DNA from: Pseudomonas brassicacearum
GTDB taxonomy: Bacteria; Pseudomonadota; Gammaproteobacteria; Pseudomonadales; Pseudomonadaceae
Assembly: GCF_009601685.2 (NCBI RefSeq)
Contig: NZ_CP045701.2
Coordinates: 3,038,001-3,102,000 of the forward strand
Reading direction: 5' to 3'
DNA length: 64,000 nucleotides
This document shows positions 34,510-44,194 of this stretch, piece by piece. The stretch's first letter is position 1. Each line of letters begins with the position of its first letter. Below the pieces are notes generated by a model. That model searched no databases. It saw nothing but the letters and a program-made list of their open reading frames with translations, and was not told the DNA's origin. A program made the translations under genes and the position numbers.

Positions 34510-36504
34510 TCAGCGCACCTTGAACCGCCCCATGATCGCATTGACCCGCGTATTGGCTTCCAGCAGTTGCCGGGTGTTGGCCTCGCTGGCCAGGCCGCCT
34601 TCCACCAGCTCCTCCACCATGTGACGGATTTGCACCATGCTGCGATTGATTTCCTCGGTCACCGCGCTCTGTTGCTCGGCGGCGGTGGCGATCTGGGTGC
34701 TCAGGCTGTTGATCTGGCTGACGGAACCGGCCATTTCGTCCAGGCCCGAGTTGACTCGGGAGGTGGCATCGGCGGCTGACTGGCAACTGGCCTGGGTGTT
34801 TTCCATGGCCGCGACCGACGAGCTCACGCCTTGGGTCAGGCGGGTCAGCATTTCGTTGATTTCCGACGTGCTGGCCTGGGTGCGGGCAGCGAGGGCGCGT
34901 ACTTCGTCGGCCACCACGGCAAAACCACGGCCTTGCTCGCCAGCTCGGGCGGCTTCAATGGCGGCGTTGAGGGCCAGCAAGTTGGTCTGCCCGGCGATGG
35001 CACCGATGACGCCGAGGATCTCGGTAATGCGCTGAGCGTCCTGTTGCATGCTCTCGACCTTGCGGGTGGCGCTGGCCACCTCGTCGATCAGCGCCACCAC
35101 ACTGTTGGACGCTTCACCGACCACCACGCGGGAGCGATCGGCGTGCTCATTGGCGCGTTGGGTGAACGCCGCGGTCTCGGCCGCGTTTTGCGCGACGCTT
35201 TCAGCCGTGGAGCTCATCTGGGTGATGGCGGTCACGGTCTGGTCGGTTTCCGAGGCGTGGCGCATCAGGATTTCGCTGGTGTGGGCCGAGGTCCGCTGCA
35301 GATCGTCCAGGCTCGACGCCATGGCGCCCGTGGCCTGGGTGACTTCGCCGATCATGCTTTGCAGGTAAGCGATGAAGCGGTTGACCGAATGACCGATCGC
35401 CCCCAGTTCGTCCTCGGCGCGGATGGTGATGCGTCGGGTCAGGTCGGCATCGCCGGTGGACAAGGCGTCGATGTTGCCTTTGAGGACCTTCATGCGATTG
35501 GTCAGCTGGCGGATCGCGTAAAGCTGCATCAACACCAGCAGGATCACCATCGGGATCTGCAGCAGGCTCAGTGTACTCAGTACGTCGTCGCGTTGAGCGG
35601 TGATCAGGTGGGTTGGCAATGCGGTCGCCAGGAACCATGGCGAGCCCTCGATAGGGCGCATGAAAAACGTGCTGGCCTCGCCCTTGTTGTCGAACTCGAC
35701 CCGTTGCAGCGGCTGGTCGCGCTTGGCCAGCCCCGCCTTGACCTGGGCGGCGAATGGCGAGGTAGCCGCCAGTTCGCTGATGTTTTTCAGCACGATCGGC
35801 CCGCTGATCCGCGAGCTGTTGCTGATGATCTTGCCGTCGCCTTCGACGATCAGCATCTCGGCGCTCAGGTCGGCTTCCTTGCGCGCCACCAGGTCATTGA
35901 AGAAACCCAGGGTCACATCGATGGTGGAAACGCCGTAGGGCACGCCGTTTTTCTGGATGGCCATGGCGCAGTTGGTGCGCGGTTCGGCGCTGGCGTCGTC
36001 TTTATAGGCTGCGGCCCAGGCGCACTTGCCAGGCGGGGTGGCCATGCCGCCCTTGTGCCAGGGCTGCTCGTAATAATTCGGCGCTGCGTCGCTGTTCCAG
36101 AACGTATTGACGATCAGTTTGCCGGACGCGTCGCGGTGCCAGAACGTGCTGAATTTGTTGCGTCCCTCGGCCCGCTGATTGGGCAACGGCCAGATTCCGC
36201 CGCCGAAGACTTTCAGCTCGCCGTACTGGTCCACCAGGCCGGGCAGTACCTTGTCGATGGCATCGCTGTCGAGCAGAGGGATGGTCTGGGTGATGCTGCG
36301 CTGCTGGGCCTGTACCTTGTTCAGTTCGCCCTGGATCTGTTCGGCGACCTCGGCAATGCGGTTCAACGCCACTTGCTCCTCGGTGTGGCGCAATTTGGGC
36401 GCGACCAGGTAGCTGATGCCCAGCACGGTCAGGATGGACAATACCAGCATGAACACGATCAAAAAGAGCGTGTAGCGGGCTTGAATGGTGCGCAATGAAG
36501 GCAT
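34510..36504 (-). CDS. Methyl-accepting chemotaxis protein with dCache-type sensor
   Basis: 664 aa. TM1 is near residues 12-34 ([20 protein letters not shown]). A periplasmic sensor of about 290 residues follows, with the dCache-like features [19 protein letters not shown] and [19 protein letters not shown]2 is near 325-345, then a HAMP region and the cytoplasmic hairpin with the hallmark [19 protein letters not shown]. There is no C-terminal CheR/CheB pentapeptide. The ATG at 36504 has AAGGA 7 nt upstream; the frame extends to 36663 without support. Ligand unknown. No chemotaxis partner genes are adjacent. Confidence 0.93.
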   Translation of the reverse strand: MPSLRTIQARYTLFLIVFMLVLSILTVLGISYLVAPKLRHTEEQVALNRIAEVAEQIQGELNKVQAQQRSITQTIPLLDSDAIDKVLPGLVDQYGELKVFGGGIWPLPNQRAEGRNKFSTFWHRDASGKLIVNTFWNSDAAPNYYEQPWHKGGMATPPGKCAWAAAYKDDASAEPRTNCAMAIQKNGVPYGVSTIDVTLGFFNDLVARKEADLSAEMLIVEGDGKIISNSSRISGPIVLKNISELAATSPFAAQVKAGLAKRDQPLQRVEFDNKGEASTFFMRPIEGSPWFLATALPTHLITAQRDDVLSTLSLLQIPMVILLVLMQLYAIRQLTNRMKVLKGNIDALSTGDADLTRRITIRAEDELGAIGHSVNRFIAYLQSMIGEVTQATGAMASSLDDLQRTSAHTSEILMRHASETDQTVTAITQMSSTAESVAQNAAETAAFTQRANEHADRSRVVVGEASNSVVALIDEVASATRKVESMQQDAQRITEILGVIGAIAGQTNLLALNAAIEAARAGEQGRGFAVVADEVRALAARTQASTSEINEMLTRLTQGVSSSVAAMENTQASCQSAADATSRVNSGLDEMAGSVSQINSLSTQIATAAEQQSAVTEEINRSMVQIRHMVEELVEGGLASEANTRQLLEANTRVNAIMGRFKVR

Positions 36505-36604
36505 GTGGGGTCCTTGCACGAAGGCGTCTTTCAGAAACAATTTGGGATGGGCGTACCAATTTCTATCGGCGTCCTTGCCAAGAGCTTGAGTGCAGGTCGT
36601 GATG

Positions 36605-37549
36605 TCAGGCGGCCGAGCTGGCCTGAGTGTTTTTCCAGGTTTGTGCGTGAGCCTGCAATTCATCGTGAAGCCGTTGCATCGGCGCTGACTGCAGCGTGAG
36701 CCTGCGCACCTGTGCGATGCGGTGAAACAGCGCTTGCCAGCCGTGCGTGCTGTCGTTGGGCATTATTCCGGTGAAGAAGAGCCCGGCGGCCATCAGCAGG
36801 CGGTAGTCAGTGCAAAAATGCCGGCCGAGGCCCAGTCGCACCGAAAGCGGCCAATGGGTTGGCAGGTGTCGCAACTGCCCGACGAGACAGGCATCCATGC
36901 GCTCGGCGACGATGTCGATTCGTCCCGGCAAATGGCTGACTCGCAACGGTTGTAGCCCCGTCGGAGTCTCGTCCAGGGTGGTGCCCAATTGCGACGCCAG
37001 GGGACTCATCAGCCACTGGTATTGCGCAGGCCATTGGATATGCGGCAACGGTCGATCGTTGCCGCCGCTGACCTGACAGCCAATCACGATGGTTTCGGCC
37101 TGGTCGGTGGCGAACGGAGAAGGTACGAAATCGGGCAGCAAGCCGGTGTCATGAAAACCGAGCCGTTGTGCCAGCCGTTGGCTGTAACGATGACTGGTGA
37201 CCTGTTTGATCGATAACCTGGCGAGCCCGAGCGCCTGGCAACGGTCCAGGAGTTGCCGCCCCAGCCGCGTGGCAATCTGCCCGCCCTGCAAATCGGGGTC
37301 CACCGCCACCAGCGCCAGCTCGGCGTCGTGGCTCGCGGGCTGCAGGCGACACAGTGCGGCATGGCCGACCACGCGCTCGCCGATCACGGCGACTAACGAA
37401 TGCCAGCGGCCCTGAAGATGGTGCTGACGGATCATCTGCGGCATGTAGACGTCTGGCGAGACGTAATGATCGCCATACACTCGGCGGAACAGTTCGCAGG
37501 TGCTGGCGCTGTCCGTGGGGCTGAACGGCCTGATGACCACGTGGCTCAT
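36605..37549 (-). CDS. GNAT-family N-acetyltransferase with C-terminal extension
   Basis: 314 aa. Residues 3-150 are a GNAT domain; the acyl-CoA-binding motif A reads [20 protein letters not shown] and the following strand-helix is [20 protein letters not shown]. The last 160 residues match nothing I recognise. AAGGAG is 7 nt before the ATG at 37549, and the ATG overlaps the stop of the upstream PaaK-like gene by 4 nt. It is the last gene of the LuxE/LuxC operon, so it probably acylates an intermediate or product, which is an inference. Confidence 0.85.
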   Translation of the reverse strand: MSHVVIRPFSPTDSASTCELFRRVYGDHYVSPDVYMPQMIRQHHLQGRWHSLVAVIGERVVGHAALCRLQPASHDAELALVAVDPDLQGGQIATRLGRQLLDRCQALGLARLSIKQVTSHRYSQRLAQRLGFHDTGLLPDFVPSPFATDQAETIVIGCQVSGGNDRPLPHIQWPAQYQWLMSPLASQLGTTLDETPTGLQPLRVSHLPGRIDIVAERMDACLVGQLRHLPTHWPLSVRLGLGRHFCTDYRLLMAAGLFFTGIMPNDSTHGWQALFHRIAQVRRLTLQSAPMQRLHDELQAHAQTWKNTQASSAA

Positions 37550-38820
37550 GGGATGCTCCTTGTTGGCGGCGTACCGTAGACCCGACGATCGATGATCGAC
37601 AGGTGCTTGCCGGAACGAGGATGGCGTTCCAGATCCTGTGCATTGCAGGTCTGGACGTCCACGCGGATTTGATCGAGGCCTGGATATTGCTCGATCAAGG
37701 CGTCTTTCAACGCTTGCGAGCGCGTTTGGCCAGCGTTCGCCGGTACATCGGGTAACCACTTGAGCAGCACGCGATCATTGTCCTGGACGTGCTCGATAAT
37801 CAGCTGCCATTGAAGATCGCCGCCCATGCGCCGGACGATCTGGTTGATTTCTTCCGGGAACAGCGACAGCACGCCAACCCGTACGCGACGGCTCTGTGCG
37901 CTGCGCCCTTGAAGGACGAACTTGCGCTGTGGCGTGCCGGCAGGTTCGCACCAGCTGGCCCGATCTCCCACTGGGTATCTCACGATCGGCATCAGGGTCC
38001 GGGTGAGGTTGGTCACCACCAGGTTTCCGGTTTGACCGCAGGCATCGATGACCTCACTGCTCAGGTCGTCGATGATCTCCACCCGTGTCTGTTCGTCGAA
38101 AACGCGATGCTCGCCCAAGCCGCAATCGGGTGTGCTGGCGCCGACCAGGCCGGCATCCACGCTGGCGTATCCGATCGACGCAAAGCGAGCGTGGGGGAAC
38201 GCACGTTTCAAGGTCGGCATCTGGCTTTCGAACAGGTTCTCGCCGCCAAACAGGACGGTGGTGATCTGTGGCAGCGTTCGTTCTTGCTCATTGACATGGC
38301 TGGCAAAGGCCAACAGGTGCGCAGGCACGCCCACCAGCACGTTGATGCGGTGGGCGGCGATGGCCTCGGTCAACACGTGGAGCTCCACCGAACCGGTGAA
38401 GGGGAACTCGGTGATGGGTAAGTCCATGCTGCAAAGGGCGCCATGAATAAACAGGAAGCTTGCGTACAGGTCTCCGGAAAAAAACAGATTGGCGATTCGA
38501 TCCCCTGCGACCAGTTGGGCTGACAGGCTGCGGCCGAAGCAGTCAAGCATCAGTTGCCATTCCGCGTGGGTGTACACGGACATTTTGCCCTGGCTGGTCG
38601 TGCCGCCGGTTTTGAGAACCAGTGCATCCCTGACTTCGTCGGTCAGTACCTGCCAATTATCCAGGTCATGGCTGCCTTTCCAGTATTCATTTACATCGAC
38701 AACCGGTAATCGTTCGAACTCGCATCCCCGGGAGGGCAAATGGCTTAACTGAGTCTTATAGAACGCTGAATGCGTACGGATGTGGTTGAGCCATTGCTCG
38801 TAAGGTAATGAAGCACTCAT
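37546..38820 (-). CDS. PaaK-like AMP-binding protein
   Basis: 424 aa, similar in length and layout to phenylacetate-CoA ligase (PaaK) and LuxE-type adenylating enzymes. Residues about 80-95 hold LVLKTGGTTSQGKMS, matching the phosphate-binding A3 loop. LFGGENLFESQ, IGYASVDAGLVG and RYPVGDRASW follow in the PaaK order. It should form an acyl-adenylate, with CoA or a protein thiol as acceptor. I set the start at the ATG at 38820 (MSASLPYEQ); the in-frame TTG upstream overlaps the previous gene. It resembles the C-terminal half of the adjacent LuxC fusion and may derive from it by duplication. Confidence 0.85.
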   Translation of the reverse strand: MSASLPYEQWLNHIRTHSAFYKTQLSHLPSRGCEFERLPVVDVNEYWKGSHDLDNWQVLTDEVRDALVLKTGGTTSQGKMSVYTHAEWQLMLDCFGRSLSAQLVAGDRIANLFFSGDLYASFLFIHGALCSMDLPITEFPFTGSVELHVLTEAIAAHRINVLVGVPAHLLAFASHVNEQERTLPQITTVLFGGENLFESQMPTLKRAFPHARFASIGYASVDAGLVGASTPDCGLGEHRVFDEQTRVEIIDDLSSEVIDACGQTGNLVVTNLTRTLMPIVRYPVGDRASWCEPAGTPQRKFVLQGRSAQSRRVRVGVLSLFPEEINQIVRRMGGDLQWQLIIEHVQDNDRVLLKWLPDVPANAGQTRSQALKDALIEQYPGLDQIRVDVQTCNAQDLERHPRSGKHLSIIDRRVYGTPPTRSIP

Positions 38821-38837
38821 CAGGATTCTCTCAAGGC

Positions 38838-41273
38838 TCAAAGAGCAATGGGCGAGGTCAACTCGCCAGCTATTCGGCGGTCGATCACCAGCGGGACTTT
38901 GCCGCTGTGTTTATTGCGCTCGAAGCGCTCTATCGGACAGCGTTGGACTTGCAGGACCAGCAGCGCGGCGTCGACGGACGTGCGCAGCGGTGCAAGATCC
39001 AGCACCTGGCGTCGAACCGTTTCGGCCTCGCCATCGACGCGAATCAGCAAGCGTTCACAACCGCCGCTCTCATGGTCGAGTACGATCTGAATCGCCGCTT
39101 GCGCCCGCTCAACCAGTTCCTTGGTGTTGATGAATTCCGTGGCGATGCGTACCAGGCGGCCATGGCGTTCGCCCAGTTCGAATCTCGGTGACTCCAGGCC
39201 ACACGTGCATGGACCGGATAGCCAACGTCCGAGGTCGCCGACGTCATAACGCTGGAGGGCGCGCGCCTGGCGTTCGCGGGAGGTGAACAGCAGGCGTCCG
39301 GTTTCCCCGGGGCCTACCGGCGCGTCATCTTCCAGGCGGACGATTTCCAAGGTTTGGATATCGTCCATGAGATGGAACACACCGTCGCCGCTGGCGATGC
39401 AGGCGTGACCGAGGGGCCCGGCGTCCACGGTCCCGTAGATGGCCGAGCAAATGCGGGTGACGCCACATTGCTGCAATAGCTGTCGGCTTTCCTGCCCCAG
39501 GTGTTCGCCGCCCAACATGACTTTGCGCACGCCACCGTAGCCTTGCAGCGTCGGCTGCTGGCTGGAGAACAGGCGATGCAAGGTACTCGGCATGCCGACC
39601 ACCGTGTTGATCCGGTGCTCGACAATCAGCTTGGCGATTTCGTCGAAATTGTTGTCTGGTGGTGCGCTCATGGGGTAATGCACGACATTCATCTGTTCGA
39701 GAATTTTCGTGAAACTGAGGAATCCGCCGTACAGGCTGCCACCGTAGAAAAGATTGATGACCCGGTCCTGCGCAGGGTCCAGACCCGCCGCGCGCAGTCC
39801 GTCGGCGGCGGCGCGCATGTGGCGGTGGAAATCCCGGTGACTGAAGGGCGATAGCACCGGTGCGCCGCTGCTGCCGCCGGAGCGGAAGAACAATTGTGCT
39901 TGGGGGGGCGGAGGTAGCGCCATGAACGCGGTCTTGTCCAGGATCGGCGTCGAGGGGCAAAGCGACAACGCGGCCGGGGAAGCATCCAGTGTGACGCGGT
40001 GATTGGCGACTTGCGCTTGGAGGCCGACCGATACCCGGCGACTCAATCGTTGCAACGCATAAACGCCATCGTGAGGCTCACCGTCATAGCCTTGCTGGAT
40101 CTGCGCGGTGGAGGTCACGCGAGTTACGCCGGCGGTTATCAGGCGGCGTGCCAGTGCGGGTGCTCGTTCCGGTTCGCAGATGAGGGCGCAGCTCTGCAGC
40201 ACATTGCGCCATGGCAGCAAAGTTTCAGCGAGCATTCCTTCAGGCACTGGCCGCAAGAGTAATGTTCGAAACAGCGGCGAGGGTTGCAGTTTTTGGTGAT
40301 GCTCCCAGAGGATGCGCCAGCCGTTACCCGACCAGACCTGACCGGTTTTTCCCGCGAAGCTGTAATCCAGGCGGGCCAGCGCCGTTCGGGTGGTGATTTC
40401 ACACGCTTCGGCGGTGGTGGTTTCCAGTGCGGGCCAGTGCCCGGCCCGTCGCTCGAAAGCGGCCGCCAGGGCGTCGCCTAACGCCTGCATCCGGGCAGGC
40501 TCGTCGCTGTCCACCAGCAGCCATTGCGGGCTGGAGCACGCTTGCTGATCGAGGCGGCAGATCTCATCCACCAGGCTATCGAGCGCCTGCGCGCTAGCAG
40601 CGAGAGAGGAGATGTAGGCGAAGCTGATCCGATGGCCCCAATCGATCCAGCGGCAGCCACTGGGAATCTGCTCACGCAACGCTGTCAGGGCCGTCTCGCC
40701 GCCCCAAGCGCTGACGCCTTGTGCCAGTGCGAAGAGGCGCCCGGTTTCCTCGGCGGGCACGGGCAATACCGCGAGGTAATCGCGCAGCCGGCCACTCGGG
40801 TCGCACGCCAGGAACGCAGCGAGCAGCCGTGCGGTGTAGTCACCATCACGGGTGCTGGGTCGCAGCCAGTTCACATTACCCGCCAACAGGCCTTCCAACG
40901 CCGCGCAGAATCCCAGCAAGGGTGAATTGCCCGGCGTCACATGCACCACCAGGCCCAGGGGCTGCCAGCTTTCGAAGGGACCGTCGCAGTAATCGATCCG
41001 CCGTAACGAGCGTGGGGTCAGACCCAGTTCGCGTTCCAGTTTGAGGCCCAGGTGCTTGCGGTCACAGAAGGCCATCAGGGCCTGGCGCTGTTCCTCGTCG
41101 AGCATTGGGACCGGGTCGGACGTGCGCAGCATCTGTACGAACGCTTCTGCGCAATCGAACACCTCTTCGCTGCGGGGTGGGTGGTTCAGGAGGGCGGGCA
41201 ACTGCGCTTGCAGGCGTTCAAGTGCTGCATCTAGCGCCAGCTCGGCGTTCAGTTGGCCATTGATGAGGTACAT
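38838..41273 (-). CDS. LuxC acyl-CoA reductase fused to a PaaK-like adenylating domain
   Basis: 811 aa. Residues about 30-400 match the LuxC family of fatty acyl-CoA/acyl-protein reductases; HVTPGNSP and DQQACSSPQ are visible, with C246 the likely acyl-accepting cysteine. Residues about 445-811 are a PaaK-like AMP-binding domain with LFFRSGGSSGAP as the A3 loop, MLGGEHLGQES, AIYGTVDAGPLG and RYDVGDLGRW. One chain could thus adenylate, accept and reduce an acyl group to an aldehyde with NADPH. There is 1 nt between the luxE-like stop and its ATG, and 17 nt to the next gene. The fusion itself is unusual to me. Confidence 0.87.
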   Translation of the reverse strand: MYLINGQLNAELALDAALERLQAQLPALLNHPPRSEEVFDCAEAFVQMLRTSDPVPMLDEEQRQALMAFCDRKHLGLKLERELGLTPRSLRRIDYCDGPFESWQPLGLVVHVTPGNSPLLGFCAALEGLLAGNVNWLRPSTRDGDYTARLLAAFLACDPSGRLRDYLAVLPVPAEETGRLFALAQGVSAWGGETALTALREQIPSGCRWIDWGHRISFAYISSLAASAQALDSLVDEICRLDQQACSSPQWLLVDSDEPARMQALGDALAAAFERRAGHWPALETTTAEACEITTRTALARLDYSFAGKTGQVWSGNGWRILWEHHQKLQPSPLFRTLLLRPVPEGMLAETLLPWRNVLQSCALICEPERAPALARRLITAGVTRVTSTAQIQQGYDGEPHDGVYALQRLSRRVSVGLQAQVANHRVTLDASPAALSLCPSTPILDKTAFMALPPPPQAQLFFRSGGSSGAPVLSPFSHRDFHRHMRAAADGLRAAGLDPAQDRVINLFYGGSLYGGFLSFTKILEQMNVVHYPMSAPPDNNFDEIAKLIVEHRINTVVGMPSTLHRLFSSQQPTLQGYGGVRKVMLGGEHLGQESRQLLQQCGVTRICSAIYGTVDAGPLGHACIASGDGVFHLMDDIQTLEIVRLEDDAPVGPGETGRLLFTSRERQARALQRYDVGDLGRWLSGPCTCGLESPRFELGERHGRLVRIATEFINTKELVERAQAAIQIVLDHESGGCERLLIRVDGEAETVRRQVLDLAPLRTSVDAALLVLQVQRCPIERFERNKHSGKVPLVIDRRIAGELTSPIAL

Positions 41274-41274
41274 A

Positions 41275-42402
41275 TCAGTTTTCCTTGATCAGTTCGGCGG
41301 CGGCCATGGCGCAGCTTCGGCTGGCACTGGTGCCGGCCCGGCCGTGCAGTTCGAACCATTGAGTGGACAGGCCACATTCGCAATGGGCCGGATGCAGGGT
41401 TGCCAGGTCGCTCATCACCACGGCGTGCGCCGGACTGGACGAGATGTAGGGGGCGACGAACGACAGCAAACCTGGCTCGCCCAGCGGCTGGACACCGAAG
41501 TGCGAGGGGTGGCGCACGAAAATTTTCGAATAGACCGGTACGTGGAATCGATGATGTTCACACTCGATGTAAGGCACAGCGTGCTCGACCGCACCGTAGC
41601 CGTCGCGGCACCGATGGGCGTCAATGCCCAGTTGCCGGGTGATGCGTTGGTAGACCTGATGGCGGGGGATTTCCTGGGCGGCCTGTTTCTTCCACCCCCC
41701 TCCCAGGAAGACCAGCGATCCGGGCGCAAGCTTCAGGTCCTGTACAGCGGTTTCACGCATGCGTTCGAGGACATGCCACAGCAGCGCTGGAAAACCGAAG
41801 ATCCGTACCGGCAGGCCCTCTTCGGCGAAGGCCTGCAGGGCGCTGATCACGCCGAAGACATCGAATTCATGGCCTTTACCGGTGCGGCGCAAGGCGTAGG
41901 CGACGCGATTGGCCGGTGCGAAGCGACACAGGAACTGATCGGTATATGCCGTGCCGAGCCGATTGGCTGCTTCGGGTTCATGGCTCAAGAGCAGGTAGTT
42001 ACAAGGCGAATCAGGCGTAGACCAGCCGTAATGCTCGAAGATTCTCGCCACCATGCCTTGGGCCGCCGTGATGCTGCGCTCGTCATAACGCATGCGGCTT
42101 TTCTGGCCGCTGGTGCCGGAGGAAGTGAGCTCCAGTGCGTCTTCGGCGGTGGGGCTAAGCAATAACCTCTGCTTGAAATAGCTGGCGTAAATGGGCGGCA
42201 GGCGTGACCAGTCAGTCAAATGTTCCAGGTCATTGGCGCAGAGCCCGTTGGCGTTGAGCCAATGTTCATAGCCGGGTGTGTGCTGACAATGGAACAGGCT
42301 GATTTCGGCCATGGCTTTATCGAACAGTTCCGGCGGCAGCGAATCGCAGCCATACGGCTGGGGCAACGCGCATAGCGCGTCGGCATGGGGAAAGTGAATC
42401 AT
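41275..42402 (-). CDS. LuxE-like acyl-protein synthetase
   Basis: 375 aa, the usual size of LuxE. The adenylation loop LELTSSGTSGQKSRMRYD, the SLVFLGGGWKKQ segment and YGAVEHAVPYIECEHH are typical of the LuxE family, which activates a fatty acid with ATP and passes it to LuxC. The ATG at 42402 was chosen by a GAGGA about 8 nt upstream and by alignment; the frame runs to 42471 without support. No luciferase genes are nearby, so light production is not the purpose. Substrate unknown. Confidence 0.85.
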   Translation of the reverse strand: MIHFPHADALCALPQPYGCDSLPPELFDKAMAEISLFHCQHTPGYEHWLNANGLCANDLEHLTDWSRLPPIYASYFKQRLLLSPTAEDALELTSSGTSGQKSRMRYDERSITAAQGMVARIFEHYGWSTPDSPCNYLLLSHEPEAANRLGTAYTDQFLCRFAPANRVAYALRRTGKGHEFDVFGVISALQAFAEEGLPVRIFGFPALLWHVLERMRETAVQDLKLAPGSLVFLGGGWKKQAAQEIPRHQVYQRITRQLGIDAHRCRDGYGAVEHAVPYIECEHHRFHVPVYSKIFVRHPSHFGVQPLGEPGLLSFVAPYISSSPAHAVVMSDLATLHPAHCECGLSTQWFELHGRAGTSASRSCAMAAAELIKEN

Positions 42403-42427
42403 CAGGGAGTCCTCAGGGAAGGCAAAT

Positions 42428-43663
42428 TCAGACGTGAGCGGCGGGTTGTGATGAAAACAGGCGCAACGCAACGAGGCAGCTGAGCCCGGCGATGCCGACC
42501 ATCAAGGCGAAGGATTCCAGGCTCGCCCCGGCACCCAGCAGCGCCAGCAGTGAGCCCGCCGCGCTCATCACCCCAATGGAAATCATCCCGACCATGGCCG
42601 AGACCAACCCTTTGCTGTCGTCGCTGGCGAACAGGGCCAGTCGGTACAACGCGGCATTGCCCATGCCGAGCCCGACCGCGTACAGCGACAGGGCACTGAC
42701 CAGTACGAGAAGAGAGAGCGCATATTGACTGGCAGCGACCAAGGCGATCAGGCCCGTACAGAAGGGCAACAGGCTGTAGCCAACCACTCGACGCACGCCG
42801 ACCCGTTCCACCAGGGCGTTGAGCAGCAGATTGCCGAGGATGACCGCCGAGAAAACCGGAATCTGCCAGATGCCGTAGAGCAGTGGAGAAAGGCCCTCGC
42901 CCTGGATCAACAGCAGGGGAGACAGGCCGATCCAGGCAATCAGCGGCAGGCTCATCAACCCCAGCGCGACACTGGCCGACATGAACCCCACATGGCCCAG
43001 TAGCGCGCCGTATCGCCGGCCCAGCGAACGCATGTCCAGTGGTTGGGTAGTCGGAGGGGTATCGGGGAGTCGAGCCGCGTCGCTATTTCCCGGCATGAAC
43101 CACCACAAGGCCAGCCAGCTCAACACCCCGAGGCCGGTCAGCAACATGAACAGCTCACGCCAGGACAGCCATTGCAGCAACAGCCCGCCCGCCAAGGGCC
43201 CCAATAGAGGCGAGAGAAGGGCGAGGTTCCCCAATAACGCCATGACTTTCACCGCAGTGGACTCGCAGAAAACCTCTTGAATGGCCGGATAGCTGACCGC
43301 AATCACGAAGCCCAACCCCATCCCCTGGATCAAGCGCAGCCCATTGAAGCCTTGCATGCTGGTGACCTGGGTGATCGCCGCGCAAGCCAGCGCGAATCCG
43401 GCGCACCCGACCAGCATGAACGGGCGCCGTCCATGGCGATCCGACAGCGGGCCGATCAGCCACGGCAACAGGATGCCGCCCAACAGGTACAAGTTGAATG
43501 CGTAGGGGATTTGATCGGCGGACGCATCCAGGTCCCGGGTCACCATGAGCATGGCGGGCATGACCAAGTCGCTGGCCATATAGGTAAGGAGTTCAAAGAC
43601 GGCGATTGCCAGGCAGAAGCCTGCCAGGCGAAAGGACGAAAAAAGGGGCGGCTGATTCTGCAT
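42428..43663 (-). CDS. MdfA-like MFS multidrug/metabolite exporter
   Basis: 411 aa with 12 predicted transmembrane helices. TM1 reads FELLTYMASDLVMPAML, whose acidic residues match the essential Glu and Asp of MdfA, and the loop 2-3 signature is GPLSDRHGRRP. MdfA-type proteins expel cationic or neutral compounds in exchange for protons. It is the first gene of the leftward LuxE/LuxC operon, 25 nt before luxE, so it is the likely exporter or self-protection pump for the product. The ATG at 43663 has a weak GGAAA upstream. Confidence 0.88.
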   Translation of the reverse strand: MQNQPPLFSSFRLAGFCLAIAVFELLTYMASDLVMPAMLMVTRDLDASADQIPYAFNLYLLGGILLPWLIGPLSDRHGRRPFMLVGCAGFALACAAITQVTSMQGFNGLRLIQGMGLGFVIAVSYPAIQEVFCESTAVKVMALLGNLALLSPLLGPLAGGLLLQWLSWRELFMLLTGLGVLSWLALWWFMPGNSDAARLPDTPPTTQPLDMRSLGRRYGALLGHVGFMSASVALGLMSLPLIAWIGLSPLLLIQGEGLSPLLYGIWQIPVFSAVILGNLLLNALVERVGVRRVVGYSLLPFCTGLIALVAASQYALSLLVLVSALSLYAVGLGMGNAALYRLALFASDDSKGLVSAMVGMISIGVMSAAGSLLALLGAGASLESFALMVGIAGLSCLVALRLFSSQPAAHV

Positions 43664-43996
43664 GAGTTTCCAACGTTGGCTTCCGGAAAGAAGAAAATCA
43701 CTTCTTTTTCGAGAGTACGTGGGGGACGTCAATGGTCGTAAGAGGACTTTTCCCTTAGTGAGTAGTGGAAGCGGTCCTTCACGTGTAGGAAACATCCTTC
43801 AGGTGATAGTTACACTGCCAGCTGGTAAAAAATCCTACGCCCGATGGACGCAGATGACCCATCTTCTACAGCCACAGTCGCGCGAAAATGCGCCACGCCT
43901 GTACCATATGGCTTTGCCTGCATCGTGCAATGACATCGGCGAAACAGTGCCTGGGCAGCGCGAGATGCAGAACGAATCACTTCAGGAAGCTGGCAA
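43664..43996. other. Divergent leader of the LuxE/LuxC operon
   Basis: 333 bp between the exporter and a small membrane protein on the other strand. It should contain the operon promoter. It is more AT-rich than its surroundings. I see no clear operator and no regulator gene for the operon within it or immediately beside it. Confidence 0.4.
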
Positions 43997-44185
43997 ATGA
44001 CTCATTCGCAACGTTTGAAATACTCGATTCTGATCGTCCTCGTCGTCCTGGCAATCATGCTGGGGCTGTCGTGGATGCAGGGCAAGGGCATGATCAGCGA
44101 GCAGCTGTTTCAATACATCGCCATTGCCGTGGCAGTCATTGTGGTGGTGATCAACGGCGTGATGCGGCGCAAGGTCAAGCCCTGA
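43997..44185 (+). CDS. Small two-helix membrane protein
   Basis: 62 aa with two hydrophobic segments (YSILIVLVVLAIMLGLSWMQ and YIAIAVAVIVVVINGVM), a short charged loop and a basic tail RRKVKP. AGGA lies about 10 nt before the ATG. It matches no family I can name. It converges with the Fur-like gene 9 nt downstream. Confidence 0.6.
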   Translation: MTHSQRLKYSILIVLVVLAIMLGLSWMQGKGMISEQLFQYIAIAVAVIVVVINGVMRRKVKP

Positions 44186-44194
44186 GCACCGGCT

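Noticed and set aside
34831..36498. 555-aa plus-strand frame opposite the chemoreceptor
   Set aside because: Antisense shadow; the chemoreceptor has intact transmembrane helices and signalling hairpin.
36605..43663. A bioluminescence (lux) operon
   Set aside because: LuxC- and LuxE-like proteins are present, but there is no luxA, luxB, luxD or luxG, and the domains are rearranged.
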